From: an uncultured Gallionellaceae bacterium
Lineage (GTDB): Bacteria > Pseudomonadota > Gammaproteobacteria > Burkholderiales > Gallionellaceae
Length of the DNA: 49,886 nucleotides
Assembly (NCBI GenBank): GCA_903876625.1
Contig: CAIRAO010000025.1
Coordinates: 1 to 49,886, forward strand
Direction of reading: 5' to 3'
Shown here piece by piece: positions 1-7,980 of this stretch. How positions within the stretch are numbered: position 1 is the stretch's first letter; each line of letters begins with the position of its first letter. The notes beneath the pieces were generated by a model that saw nothing but the letters and a program-made list of their open reading frames with translations, did not search any database and was not told the DNA's origin. A program made the translations under genes and the position numbers.

Positions 1-113
1 ATCCTTTTTAATACGCGATTCCAATTTCTAAGATATCTACTAATAAATTCCGGTATGAAATCATTTCTAACGATTAGCAACTCCATTCCCATTGGCTGAG
101 GAGTATTTTTTCC

Positions 114-140
114 TAAAGTTTGCCAAAAACCTGCCGATAG
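114..140 (+). promoter_or_regulatory. Sigma-28 (FliA) flagellar promoter
   Basis: TAAAGTTT at 114-121, an 11-base spacer, and GCCGATAG at 133-140 match the sigma-28 consensus (TAAAGTTT-N11-GCCGATAA) at all but the last base. Transcription should start near 147, so coding starts before this point are ruled out and the small ORF plus flaG become a class-3 (late) flagellar unit. Nothing else was seen in bases 1-113. Confidence 0.9.
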
Positions 141-199
141 CATCACTTAGATACCGTTGTCAGTCGCAGTCTATTTATAGGTTTATGAAAGGTGGCATC

Positions 200-385
200 A
201 TGGAAATCAACTCGGGTCACTCAAACGTGCAAATTGCAATCGCCGTTCAACCGCAGAATCAATCGGGCTACGCTCAAGGAACGGACAATGGCAAAGTCTA
301 TGACGTGACAGCGCAAGCGACCCCCAGACCCACTATCAATACTAGCGGTCAAGGTGTCGGCTACGTAATTGATGATTGGGCATGA
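200..385 (+). CDS. Small unknown protein in flagellar transcription unit
   Basis: A 61-residue protein with no family I recognise. It is rich in Asn, Gln, Gly and Thr, has no signal peptide, no Cys and no evident membrane segment, and ends in an acidic IDDWA. The ATG at 200 is chosen because AAAGGTGG lies 5 bases upstream and because the sigma-28 promoter at 114-140 sits inside the longer open frame that begins at 92. An ATG at 185 in the same frame is possible but lacks a ribosome site. The stop is 28 bases before flaG, so the two are probably co-transcribed late in flagellar assembly. A filament- or hook-related accessory role is inferred only from position and promoter. Confidence 0.75.
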   Translation: MEINSGHSNVQIAIAVQPQNQSGYAQGTDNGKVYDVTAQATPRPTINTSGQGVGYVIDDWA

Positions 386-413
386 TACAACCCATTGATA
401 AGGAAGATTAGGC

Positions 414-821
414 GTGAGTATTTCTTCTATCGCATCCAGACCGGCTGTGCCTCAGCAGAGTGAGGGTTCCAGGGATCTTGCGTCCTTTGCTTCCTTGCCT
501 TCAGGTTTCGAGGCGCAACCTGTCGTACCCGCCGGAAGCGACAAAGCAATTCGAGAAGAAGCAGCTAATATAAAAAATCCGTCTCCAGCCCAGCTATCCC
601 AAGCCTTAAATCAAATCAATGAAACTTTCGCCCAAAAAGGACAGAACCTTTACGCCTCCATTGAGAAAGATAAGGAGACCGGCATTAATGTCGTCAAATT
701 ATTAGATAAAAACACTAAAGAGATCGTCAGGCAATATCCGGCTAAAGAAATCATCGCGATAGCTGCATCGATCATTCAATATCAGAAGAACAAGGGTCAA
801 CTGCTGGATATTAGTGCCTGA
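414..821 (+). CDS. flaG: Flagellar protein FlaG
   Basis: A 135-residue protein. The C-terminal half (about residues 60-130) carries the FlaG domain: a predicted helix with an NQINETF motif, then a strand-rich part around INVVKLLDKNTKEIVRQYP and a final helix ending in IIQYQKNKGQLLD. The N-terminal half is low-complexity and rich in Ser, Ala and Pro, as usual for the family. FlaG is known to influence filament length; its molecular role is poorly defined. The start is GTG, with AAGGA at 400-404 as ribosome site. It shares the sigma-28 promoter with the preceding small gene. Flagellin and fliD, its usual neighbours, would lie outside the window to the left; fliD is not downstream here. Confidence 0.88.
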   Translation: MSISSIASRPAVPQQSEGSRDLASFASLPSGFEAQPVVPAGSDKAIREEAANIKNPSPAQLSQALNQINETFAQKGQNLYASIEKDKETGINVVKLLDKNTKEIVRQYPAKEIIAIAASIIQYQKNKGQLLDISA

Positions 822-1271
822 TTAGTCTAGCCGATTAAAAATGCTGTTAGGTTTTGAATACCGGTTCATAAACGCCAATTTTTGGATATTTTGTGGATCG
901 ACTGCCGAAAAAAGGCACACTCTCAAATATACTTCTCATAACCATATTGATATTTATAGACTATTTTTATGGCATGCGGATTGCATTGGCATAGTTGCCA
1001 GTTCAATTAACACAGAAATAAAACCAAGGATTTCGCTTTTAGTTAGAAGAGCAAGTTCCGGTAACTTGTCTTTTCAGAAAAGCCGAGTTCTTTTTCGGCA
1101 ACCATCAAAAGCTTTTTGTCCCCCTAAACAAACCGTTTATCTACTTTTTTATACCGCCCGTTTCCGAACGCAAAATACAGCCGCACGGACTTGGTTAACG
1201 ATCTATTTTTTTGCTAAGGTCTACTCAAACCCGCATCCCGTTGCGGAACTTTTCCAGAAAAGGAGTACATC
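822..1271. other. Non-coding gap, AT-rich
   Basis: Between flaG and the next credible gene. The only long open frame here (841-1275) has no ribosome site and odd composition, so I do not call it. I see short hairpin-capable words (CAAGT...ACTTG near 1050-1070; GCCGA...TCGGC near 1083-1100) but no clear terminator or promoter. Presumably it carries the promoter of the 64-residue gene. Confidence 0.5.
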
Positions 1272-1466
1272 ATGAGATACGAAACCAACCTAGACCAAGA
1301 CTGGCAACCACTCTGTTCAGACACGTTATTTGAAATCCCGACTGATCGACCTGTGATCTGTATGGAACATAAAATTACCAAAGAGCATGCCTACTATGAT
1401 GTGAAATTAGAGCGCTTTCTTTCAAAACAAGAGGCCTATGATGCGCTTAGAGGCTGCCAATTGTAA
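1272..1466 (+). CDS. Small hypothetical protein, 64 residues
   Basis: I do not recognise this protein. It is acidic and mixed in composition, with three Cys, no signal peptide and no membrane segment. It is called real because a strong AAGGAG (1259-1264) lies at correct spacing before the ATG and because its composition is that of a soluble protein. Residues 25-64 contain RPVICMEHKITKEHAYYDV followed by a helix with FLSKQEAYDAL. It is convergent with the tonB-like gene, their stops about 55 bases apart. No function can be assigned from context. Confidence 0.65.
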   Translation: MRYETNLDQDWQPLCSDTLFEIPTDRPVICMEHKITKEHAYYDVKLERFLSKQEAYDALRGCQL

Positions 1467-1521
1467 GTGGAAACTCAAATTTGAAACGATGAGTGAATCC
1501 ATTATCAATACTGCAATTCAA

Positions 1522-2379
1522 CTATTCGCTCTCAAGATGATCATTATTGGTGAAAGTCCAAGTGCGCGTAATACTCAGAATATCAGTTTCCTTAATAATT
1601 TCAGGAGGAAACACCGCATAAGGTGCTGCCAGCTTGACGATGCGCATCGCTGCCGCATCCAGAATTCGCTGTCCTGATGAGCGGCTGATCTCAACACTAT
1701 CAACGCTTCCATCAGATCGAATCGAAACGGTTAGCGTCAATCGCCCATATATTTTTTGGTCGCGCGCTTGCTGAGGATAATTCATATTGCCGATGCGTTC
1801 GATTTTGCTACGCCAATCTTCTATATATTGTGCATATCGATATTCCTGGGTACGCGCACCGATAAATTTGCGCTTGGGCAATTTCTCGTAAGCGTCAATA
1901 TTTTTACTGATCTCGGCATCCAATCGAGCCATCTCTAAAGCGCGTGTTGCCAAGTCTTCACCGCTATATTGATTGCTGATAGATTGGTTTATTTCTGCTT
2001 CCCTGGACACACTGTAATTGCCTTTTATTTGTGTCAACAAACGTTTTGCTTCCTGTTCCAGTTGCTTAACGCGGTGTGCGGATTGCTCGGGGGAGAATTG
2101 TTCACTTTCTCCCAGCGTAGGTAATGGTGTCTTGGCATGACGCTCCTCTGCAACGTTGCCCCCGCCGTCAAGATTATTCTGAGCCATCTTTTCTGCATTG
2201 GACGGACGCAAACGCGATTTACTGTTGACCAGAACAACTTCCAGCGGTGGCAGAGGCATACTCAGCGCTCTATTTATTTCTGGAAACTCAAACCCCAGAC
2301 CAAACAGGACAAAGGCATGAAAACCAAGTGAAAACGAGATGGCAAAGGCAAAACTCTTTTTTTGTATCAAAGCGATCAT
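1522..2379 (-). CDS. TonB-family energy transducer
   Basis: A 285-residue protein with the TonB layout: one N-terminal membrane helix (about residues 10-30, after MIALIQKK), a long helical periplasmic spacer with many Gln and Glu (about 90-190), and a C-terminal TonB domain (about 195-280) with the YPQQAR entry motif, a GRLTLTVSIRSDGSV strand pair and ILDAAAMRIVKLAAPY. TonB proteins couple the proton gradient (through ExbB/ExbD) to outer-membrane receptors. The usual Pro-Lys spacer is weak here and no exbBD or receptor is adjacent, so it is a TonB paralogue of unknown client. The start overlaps the stop of the upstream RNase gene (ATGA, 2376-2379), so the two are translationally coupled. Confidence 0.82.
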   Translation of the reverse strand: MIALIQKKSFAFAISFSLGFHAFVLFGLGFEFPEINRALSMPLPPLEVVLVNSKSRLRPSNAEKMAQNNLDGGGNVAEERHAKTPLPTLGESEQFSPEQSAHRVKQLEQEAKRLLTQIKGNYSVSREAEINQSISNQYSGEDLATRALEMARLDAEISKNIDAYEKLPKRKFIGARTQEYRYAQYIEDWRSKIERIGNMNYPQQARDQKIYGRLTLTVSIRSDGSVDSVEISRSSGQRILDAAAMRIVKLAAPYAVFPPEIIKETDILSITRTWTFTNNDHLESE

Positions 2380-4229
2380 GCCGGCATTGCCTCTACCACT
2401 GAAATAAAACGTGCGTTGAAATTCAAATCGAGCAGATCAATTTCCCCTATTTCAAGTATTACCCGAGAATTAGGTGGTAACTCAGGCAATGATGGTATAC
2501 GCCCTACTAGAGGGATATCAGAGAACCTGACCAGATTCTCTCTCAAAACCAATACTTCCGATTGTTGCACTTTTTCTTGCAACAACCAACGTAAACACCA
2601 GTAACGCTCCATTTGTCTCTGGAAATCATTGTAAAGAGTATAAGCAGCGTCGAAATCACGCAAGATGGCAAATAATTTTGTGTCATTTTTGTCGTAAACA
2701 GAGGCTTCATTTTGCAGCAGGCTGATAATCTGGCGCTGATTCACTAAATCAACATAACGGCGCAACGGAGAACTCGACCACATGTATTGCGCCACGCCCA
2801 AACCCTGATGCGGCGCGGCAACTGTGCTCATTTTTACCTTGCCATTGTTCTGTGTGCGGTAGATCCCTGCAATATCATTGTCGGCAAGCAGCTTTCCCCA
2901 ACAGCTGTTGACCAGGATCATCAACTCAGAAACCACCTTGTCGATCGGCGAACCGCGCATGCGATTGTTGATCGTGATGTGATCGTTCTCCACATAAAAA
3001 TTGTAGTCGATCTGCTGTGTGCTGTTGTCTGCAGACTTTCCACGTAATGTTTCCAGCTTATTCGCAAAATTCCACAGCACCAGCAGTTCGTTGGCATACT
3101 TGTAATCTGTCTTTGCCGCAGCAATGGTTGCTTCGTTGAATAAAGGCTCCAGTGTTTCATGGCGCAAATTTGCAGCAATGTGCAAACGCTCCAGGCGACT
3201 CTCACTGCTCAGCATATCAAACGAGGTCGCATCAACTTCAATATACAGCGACAGAGCCGGGCAAACCTGGTCTGCACACAAAGTAAAAGCTTGCACCACA
3301 TTGTCCGGCAGCATCGTAATCTTGTTGCCAGGCATATATACGGTAGAAAGACGTTGAGCGGCAATCTCATCAACAGGCGTATTTGGCAAAATACCCAAGG
3401 CAGGCACTGCAATATGTATTCCTACCCGCCAATTCCCATTCGCCAATTGTTCCAACGAAAAAGCATCGTCTATTTCGGTGGTGGTGGCATCGTCGATACT
3501 GAATGCGTTGACGGATGCCTTCGGCAATTCGGGATAACTTGCAATATCAACTTCAGGAAAACCGGTTCCTTTGGGAAAGTTCTCAAACAGAAAACGGTTG
3601 AAATGATAATCGTTGGTGGAAGGGATCGCGCCACAACGATGTAGCAGATGTGCAACCGAAAGGTGAGTCAGCGCACACGCGGCTTCAACAGCTTTGACTT
3701 CCAACGTATTACGGTCCGGCTTGTACAAAATTTGCGGAAGTTTATCGGCAAAGTCGGCTGGCAAAGTAGATGCTGTTAGTTCTTCTGTGTAGCGAGTCTG
3801 AAGTGCGACTTGCTGGCGTTTTTTTTCAGCACCAGCCAATGCCGATTTCAATGCTTCCGGTGGGGCCGATTTATATCGGCCCTTGCCTTTTTTATAGAAA
3901 TGCATGGGCGAAGAGTGCAAACGTATCAACGTGCCGGCCGCCTCAATGGGAGTAGGAGCGTGCCCGAAATACTCCTGCGCCAGGGTATCAAAACCAAATT
4001 CTTCCGGTGGGCATGACTCCCATAGAAAATCTACATCTATTTCAGCTGAGATGGACTCTGCCTGCACCAAAAACTCAGCCATTCCCGGCTGCGCAAAGCG
4101 TAACATCACGTTAGCCGACTTGATTTTGCTGCGTTTGCCGTGGGTATTCTCCACTTGAAGCGAAGTGGTATTGTCCGCAAGGATATTCCCGACCTTAAAG
4201 CCGCCGTCTTCTTCGTAAAAAATATTCAT
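2376..4229 (-). CDS. RNB-domain exoribonuclease (RNase II/R superfamily)
   Basis: A 617-residue protein with an N-terminal region of about 220 residues and a central RNB catalytic domain (about 225-540). The catalytic acid cluster reads SIDDATTTEIDDAF. By family alignment this keeps three of the four metal-binding Asp of RNase II and has Glu at the position of Asp207. Later RNB motifs are present: YMPGNKITMLP and SSPLRRYVDLVNQRQ. It should degrade RNA 3' to 5' in the cytoplasm. It is shorter than RNase R (about 800) and lacks an obvious C-terminal Lys-rich tail, so it is a compact subfamily member rather than rnb or rnr. It is upstream of and overlaps the TonB-like gene. Confidence 0.88.
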   Translation of the reverse strand: MNIFYEEDGGFKVGNILADNTTSLQVENTHGKRSKIKSANVMLRFAQPGMAEFLVQAESISAEIDVDFLWESCPPEEFGFDTLAQEYFGHAPTPIEAAGTLIRLHSSPMHFYKKGKGRYKSAPPEALKSALAGAEKKRQQVALQTRYTEELTASTLPADFADKLPQILYKPDRNTLEVKAVEAACALTHLSVAHLLHRCGAIPSTNDYHFNRFLFENFPKGTGFPEVDIASYPELPKASVNAFSIDDATTTEIDDAFSLEQLANGNWRVGIHIAVPALGILPNTPVDEIAAQRLSTVYMPGNKITMLPDNVVQAFTLCADQVCPALSLYIEVDATSFDMLSSESRLERLHIAANLRHETLEPLFNEATIAAAKTDYKYANELLVLWNFANKLETLRGKSADNSTQQIDYNFYVENDHITINNRMRGSPIDKVVSELMILVNSCWGKLLADNDIAGIYRTQNNGKVKMSTVAAPHQGLGVAQYMWSSSPLRRYVDLVNQRQIISLLQNEASVYDKNDTKLFAILRDFDAAYTLYNDFQRQMERYWCLRWLLQEKVQQSEVLVLRENLVRFSDIPLVGRIPSLPELPPNSRVILEIGEIDLLDLNFNARFISVVEAMPA

Positions 4230-4351
4230 CAGGAACCACGCAAATTTCGAAGCATGATTATAACTCAGCCTACCATTGAACTTTGTTCGTGCTAATCTTG
4301 ACTAAGCAGGTAAGCAATTCGACCCCAATATAAACAACCAGGAGAAAAATT

Positions 4352-4894
4352 ATGAATAAAATCATTAGCGGAATCATTTTTGTATCCAGTGCCATTTTGA
4401 TTATTCCAACGGCTTCGGCTTGCGAACCAATGCATGCAGGCCAATTCGGCACAAAAATCTTTGCGGAGATGGATACCAATAAAGACGGCGTTATTTCAAA
4501 AAAAGAATTCGATGCATTTAATAACAAACACTTCAAGGAAATTGACGCTAACCATGACGGCAAGATAACCATTGAGGAATTCGAAGCAGCGCATTCCGCG
4601 ATGCGAGGAGATCATTGCGATGAACCGCATCACGGAGTTGGACAGCATCAAGGATATGACGGAGAGCATAGCGACGCATTCATCAGTAAACGCTTTGAGG
4701 CTGCTGATACCAACCACGACGGCGGGTTAAGTCGCGAAGAGGCCAAAAGTATGCCCATGATTCTGGAACACTTTGATCAAATCGACGCCAACAAAGACGG
4801 CAAAGTGACCGAGTCTGAAATAAAGGCCATGATGGAAGGACATGATGCTGAGCCTGAAAGTGGCAAAGAGAACAAAATGCCGGAGAAAAAATAA
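4352..4894 (+). CDS. Exported four-EF-hand calcium-binding protein
   Basis: A 180-residue protein. Residues 1-24 form a signal peptide cleaved near TASA-CEP, so the protein is periplasmic or secreted. Four EF-hand loops are visible: DTNKDGVISKKE and DANHDGKITIEE in the first half, DTNHDGGLSREE and DANKDGKVTESE in the second, each with acidic residues at loop positions 1, 3, 5 and 12. The linker between the pairs is His-rich (CDEPHHGVGQHQG), which could bind a transition metal. The start has CAGGAG about 9 bases upstream. The gene stands alone, followed by a strong terminator. Calcium buffering or sensing is the family expectation; the real partner is unknown. Confidence 0.9.
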   Translation: MNKIISGIIFVSSAILIIPTASACEPMHAGQFGTKIFAEMDTNKDGVISKKEFDAFNNKHFKEIDANHDGKITIEEFEAAHSAMRGDHCDEPHHGVGQHQGYDGEHSDAFISKRFEAADTNHDGGLSREEAKSMPMILEHFDQIDANKDGKVTESEIKAMMEGHDAEPESGKENKMPEKK

Positions 4895-4923
4895 GCTATA
4901 TCGGCAGTCGATAGCCCATCTAA

Positions 4924-4953
4924 CAAAGGCGGCTCGAAGTCGAGCCGCCTTTG
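4924..4953 (+). terminator. Rho-independent terminator
   Basis: A perfect 13-bp inverted repeat (CAAAGGCGGCTCG / CGAGCCGCCTTTG) with an AAGT loop. It lies 30 bases after the EF-hand gene stop; the stem ends in TTTG followed by TT. Confidence 0.9.
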
Positions 4954-5115
4954 TTCATACCGGCAGTCAATTTTATATTTTTACTTAACCCAACACGCTT
5001 CCAAGTGAATTGCTCGTATATCTTGGGCTAAACGGCTTGAAATGTTAACATCGCGGCTATTTAATGGTCATGGCAACTTGACCGATCAAAATGGAAAATG
5101 ATAACGGAGAGTAGC

Positions 5116-5841
5116 ATGGCGGGTCATAGTAAATGGGCGAATATTCAACATCGTAAAGGCAAACAAGATGCCAAACGCGGCAAAGTATTTACCCGGCTGA
5201 TCAAGGAAATCACCGTTGCTGCACGTCTCGGTGGCGGCGATCCGACAGGCAATCCACGTTTGCGCTTGGCAATGGAGAAGGCCTATGAGCAGAACATGCC
5301 CAAAGATAACGTTGAGCGAGCGATTAAACGCGGCTCAGGCGAGCTTGATGGCGTTGAATATCAGGAATTGCGTTACGAAGGTTATGGCATCAACGGAGCA
5401 GCGGTCATGGTTGACTGCATGACAGACAACAAAACCCGCACTGTGGCTGATGTTCGCCACGCCTTTACAAAATACGGCGGCAATCTAGGTACCGATGGCT
5501 CCGTCGCATTCATGTTTAAACACTGCGGACAAATGATTTTTGCACCCGGCACCAATGAAGACGCGCTCATGGAAGTTGCTCTGAATACCGGTGCAGAAGA
5601 CATTATCAACAATGACGATGGCAGCATCGAAGTAATCACCGGACCCTATGATTTTATTGAAGTGAAACAGCGTCTTGAGGCCGCCGGATTCAAACCGGAA
5701 ATAGGTGAAGTCACAATGAAGGCAAGCAGCGAAGTCGTCTTTACCGGTGACGACGCGGTAAAAATGCAAAAATTATTGGATGCTCTGGAAGACTGCGATG
5801 ATGTGCAGGAAGTCTATACCACTGCGGTGATTGAGGAATGA
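5116..5841 (+). CDS. yebC: YebC/PmpR family protein
   Basis: A 241-residue protein beginning [20 protein letters not shown], the invariant N-terminus of the TACO1/YebC family. It spans the full family length with all three domains. Members are described as DNA-binding transcription regulators and more recently as factors that help ribosomes through difficult peptides; which applies here cannot be read from the sequence. The ATG at 5116 is chosen over one 18 bases upstream because the family start is exact and GGAG (5105-5108) precedes it. It is the first gene of the yebC-ruvCAB-tol train, a conserved neighbour of ruvC in proteobacteria. Confidence 0.95.
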   Translation: MAGHSKWANIQHRKGKQDAKRGKVFTRLIKEITVAARLGGGDPTGNPRLRLAMEKAYEQNMPKDNVERAIKRGSGELDGVEYQELRYEGYGINGAAVMVDCMTDNKTRTVADVRHAFTKYGGNLGTDGSVAFMFKHCGQMIFAPGTNEDALMEVALNTGAEDIINNDDGSIEVITGPYDFIEVKQRLEAAGFKPEIGEVTMKASSEVVFTGDDAVKMQKLLDALEDCDDVQEVYTTAVIEE

Positions 5842-5848
5842 GGGCGCT

Positions 5849-5935
5849 GGAAAGGGGCAAGAGACAAGAGGGAAGGGCACGAAACCTGGAACACCGATGA
5901 GTTTCCTTTCCCCCTCATCACTTTCCTCTTCTCCC
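5849..5935. repeat. Purine-rich / pyrimidine-rich foldback at yebC-ruvC junction
   Basis: Bases 5849-5877 hold 27 purines out of 29; bases 5902-5935 hold 32 pyrimidines out of 34. The two arms are imperfectly complementary (for example AAGAGGGAAGGG against the complement of CACTTTCCTCTT). The right arm encodes the Ser-rich N-terminus of RuvC. It looks like a small inserted or expanded low-complexity element. Confidence 0.5.
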
Positions 5936-6454
5936 ATACGCATCTTGGGAATCGACCCTGGTCTACGCACAACGGGTTTCGGTGTGATCGACAAAGAGGG
6001 GCAGCAGTTGCACTATGTTGCCAGCGGTTGTATCAAGTCGCCCGATGGAGAATTGCCGGAACGGCTGAAAGTGATTTTAGATTCATTGGGCGAAGTCATC
6101 GCGTTGCATCATCCGCAGCAAGTGGCGGTGGAAAAGGTATTTGTTAATGTAAATCCACAATCTACTTTATTGCTTGGACAAGCCCGTGGCGCAACGATCT
6201 GTGCAGCAGTATTGGCAAACCTTCCTGTTGCGGAATACACCGCGCTGCAAGTTAAACAAGCTGTGGTCGGCAATGGTCACGCCGACAAGGAACAAGTACA
6301 AGCAATGGTGCAACGCTTGTTAAAATTGTCCGGCACACCGAGTACGGACGCGGCAGATGCTTTAGCCTGCGCCATCTGTCATGCGCACGGCGGGATGGGA
6401 TTGGGCGCGTTGACGACCAAAGGATTTCGAGTAAAAAATGGAAGGTTGGTGTAA
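5897..6454 (+). CDS. ruvC: Holliday junction resolvase RuvC
   Basis: A 185-residue nuclease that cuts four-way junctions after RuvAB branch migration. The conserved start of the fold, [16 protein letters not shown], supplies the first catalytic Asp. VAVEKVF gives the catalytic Glu, and the C-terminal [14 protein letters not shown] gives the final acidic residues. Family members usually begin directly at the MRILGIDPG strand. Here 13 extra residues ([13 protein letters not shown]) come first, because the only ATG in frame before the fold is at 5897. That extension is encoded by the pyrimidine-rich arm of the element between yebC and ruvC. No clear ribosome site precedes the ATG. The prenyltransferase follows 2 bases after the stop. 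Confidence 0.93.
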   Translation: MSFLSPSSLSSSPIRILGIDPGLRTTGFGVIDKEGQQLHYVASGCIKSPDGELPERLKVILDSLGEVIALHHPQQVAVEKVFVNVNPQSTLLLGQARGATICAAVLANLPVAEYTALQVKQAVVGNGHADKEQVQAMVQRLLKLSGTPSTDAADALACAICHAHGGMGLGALTTKGFRVKNGRLV

Positions 6455-6456
6455 CA

Positions 6457-7392
6457 ATGCAACCTATGGAACCAACGCTTGCCATATTTCAAAACCCTCT
6501 TGCGCGCTATTTTGCTGCCACCCGACCGGCTTTTCTCACGGCCAGCCTAATGGCCTGCCTGATCGGACTAGCCATTGTCCGGCACGACGGCCATGCGTTC
6601 GATGTTCCGCTCGCGCTCGTTACCTTGTTGTTCGGTTTGTTGGCACATGCCGGGGCCAATGTGCTCAACGATTACTATGATGCGCTCAATGGTACCGATG
6701 CGCTTAATACCGAACGCATTTTCCCCTTCACCGGAGGCAGCCGTTTTATTCAAAATGGTGTGCTGAGTATGAAACAGACAGCACGCTTCGGTTTTGCCTT
6801 GCTGTTTTGTGTAATGTTGGCGGGGCTGTGGCTAATGGCGCGCTCCGCACCGCAATTACTCTATATCGGACTCACCGGGCTGTTTATCGGCTGGGCCTAT
6901 TCTGCCCCCCCGTTGTGGCTGAACAGTCGCGGACTGGGAGAATTATGTGTGGCCGCGGGTATACTAACGATCACCGTCGGCGCGGATTTTGTGCAGCGCA
7001 AAGTCTTCGCGTATGCTCCCTTTATTGCAGGGTTATCTTATGCGTTGCTTGCGACCAACCTCCTCTACATCAACCAATTTCCCGACCGCACTGCCGACGC
7101 GGCAGCGGGTAAGCGACATTGGGTAGCAAGACTCCCGGTGCAACAAGCACGCTGGGGTTATGTACTGATCATGACGCTGGCTTATATTTGGTTGTTGTCG
7201 AGTGTGCTACTGGGCTGGCTGCCGATGTTCGCGTTACTGGCATTTTTGGCGTTGCCACTTGGCATACTGGCCTCGCGCCTGTTGTTGCGCAACGCGGCGC
7301 AACCGCAGCAACTAGGGAGCGCGATCAAATTGACCATCACGGCATTGATCGCGCACGGTGCACTGTTGTCGCTTGGATTGATTTTGGGATAA
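6457..7392 (+). CDS. UbiA-superfamily prenyltransferase (MenA-like)
   Basis: A 311-residue integral membrane protein with about eight or nine helices. Two Asp-rich motifs typical of UbiA enzymes are visible: NVLNDYYDALNGTD (about residues 70-83) and NQFPDRTADAAAGKRHW (about 206-222), which bind the Mg-diphosphate of the prenyl donor. The second motif and the TGGSRFIQNG segment resemble dihydroxynaphthoate (MenA) prenyltransferases more than UbiA itself. The acceptor is unknown; no quinone genes are nearby. It has GGAAGG before the ATG and lies 2 bases after ruvC and 3 before ruvA, so it is surely co-transcribed with the Holliday-junction genes. This position is unexpected. Confidence 0.85.
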   Translation: MQPMEPTLAIFQNPLARYFAATRPAFLTASLMACLIGLAIVRHDGHAFDVPLALVTLLFGLLAHAGANVLNDYYDALNGTDALNTERIFPFTGGSRFIQNGVLSMKQTARFGFALLFCVMLAGLWLMARSAPQLLYIGLTGLFIGWAYSAPPLWLNSRGLGELCVAAGILTITVGADFVQRKVFAYAPFIAGLSYALLATNLLYINQFPDRTADAAAGKRHWVARLPVQQARWGYVLIMTLAYIWLLSSVLLGWLPMFALLAFLALPLGILASRLLLRNAAQPQQLGSAIKLTITALIAHGALLSLGLILG

Positions 7393-7395
7393 AAA

Positions 7396-7980
7396 ATGAT
7401 AGGTCGTTTAACCGGAGTGTTGCTGGAAAAAAATCCACCGCAAATATTGTTGGACGTACAAGGCGTGGGTTACGAACTGGATGTACCGATGAGTACTTTC
7501 TACAACCTTCCCGCTTTGCATGAAAAAGTGATACTGCACACGCATTTTGTCGTACGTGAAGATGCTCAACTCCTCTATGGTTTTGCCAGTACCGAAGAAC
7601 GTTTGGCATTTCGCCAGTTGCTCAAAATCAGCGGCGTCGGCCCCAAACTCGCGCTTTCCGTCTTATCCGGATTAAGTTTAAACGACCTGGCTGCCGCTGT
7701 AGCAAATAAAGATGTTGGACGACTCACGAAAATCCCCGGCGTAGGTAAAAAAACCGCAGAGCGTTTACTGTTGGAATTGCAGGGAAAATTCACAGTCAGC
7801 GGAACACATGCAACAAGCGGAACTTCCCCTGCCTCGTCTAGCAGTAACGATATCGCCAATGCCTTGCTGGCATTGGGTTACAACGAAAAAGAAGCCGACT
7901 GGGCAGCGAAACAGTTACCTAAAGAGGTAGGTGTCTCCGACGGCATCAGACAAGCACTTAAATTTCTCTCTAAATCATGA
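7396..7980 (+). CDS. ruvA: Holliday junction helicase subunit RuvA
   Basis: A 194-residue protein of normal length. The N-terminal OB-fold ([15 protein letters not shown], residues 1-62) and two helix-hairpin-helix motifs ([19 protein letters not shown] and [19 protein letters not shown], about 71-125) bind the junction. A flexible Ser/Thr/Gly linker leads to the C-terminal domain (about 150-194, [15 protein letters not shown]) that contacts RuvB. It tetramerises on four-way DNA and loads RuvB rings. The stop overlaps the ruvB start (ATGA, 7977-7980). Confidence 0.97.
   Translation: MIGRLTGVLLEKNPPQILLDVQGVGYELDVPMSTFYNLPALHEKVILHTHFVVREDAQLLYGFASTEERLAFRQLLKISGVGPKLALSVLSGLSLNDLAAAVANKDVGRLTKIPGVGKKTAERLLLELQGKFTVSGTHATSGTSPASSSSNDIANALLALGYNEKEADWAAKQLPKEVGVSDGIRQALKFLSKS

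Noticed and set aside
92-199. Longer N-terminus for the first small protein
   Set aside because: The sigma-28 promoter at 114-140 lies inside it, and a good ribosome site precedes the ATG at 200.
841-1275. Open frame of 144 codons between flaG and the 64-residue gene
   Set aside because: No ribosome site, unusual Phe/Arg/Ser-rich composition and no domain pattern; it ends inside the ribosome-site region of the better-supported small gene.
3159-3644. 161-codon frame opposite the RNase gene
   Set aside because: Shadow of the RNB gene; no ribosome site and low-quality composition.
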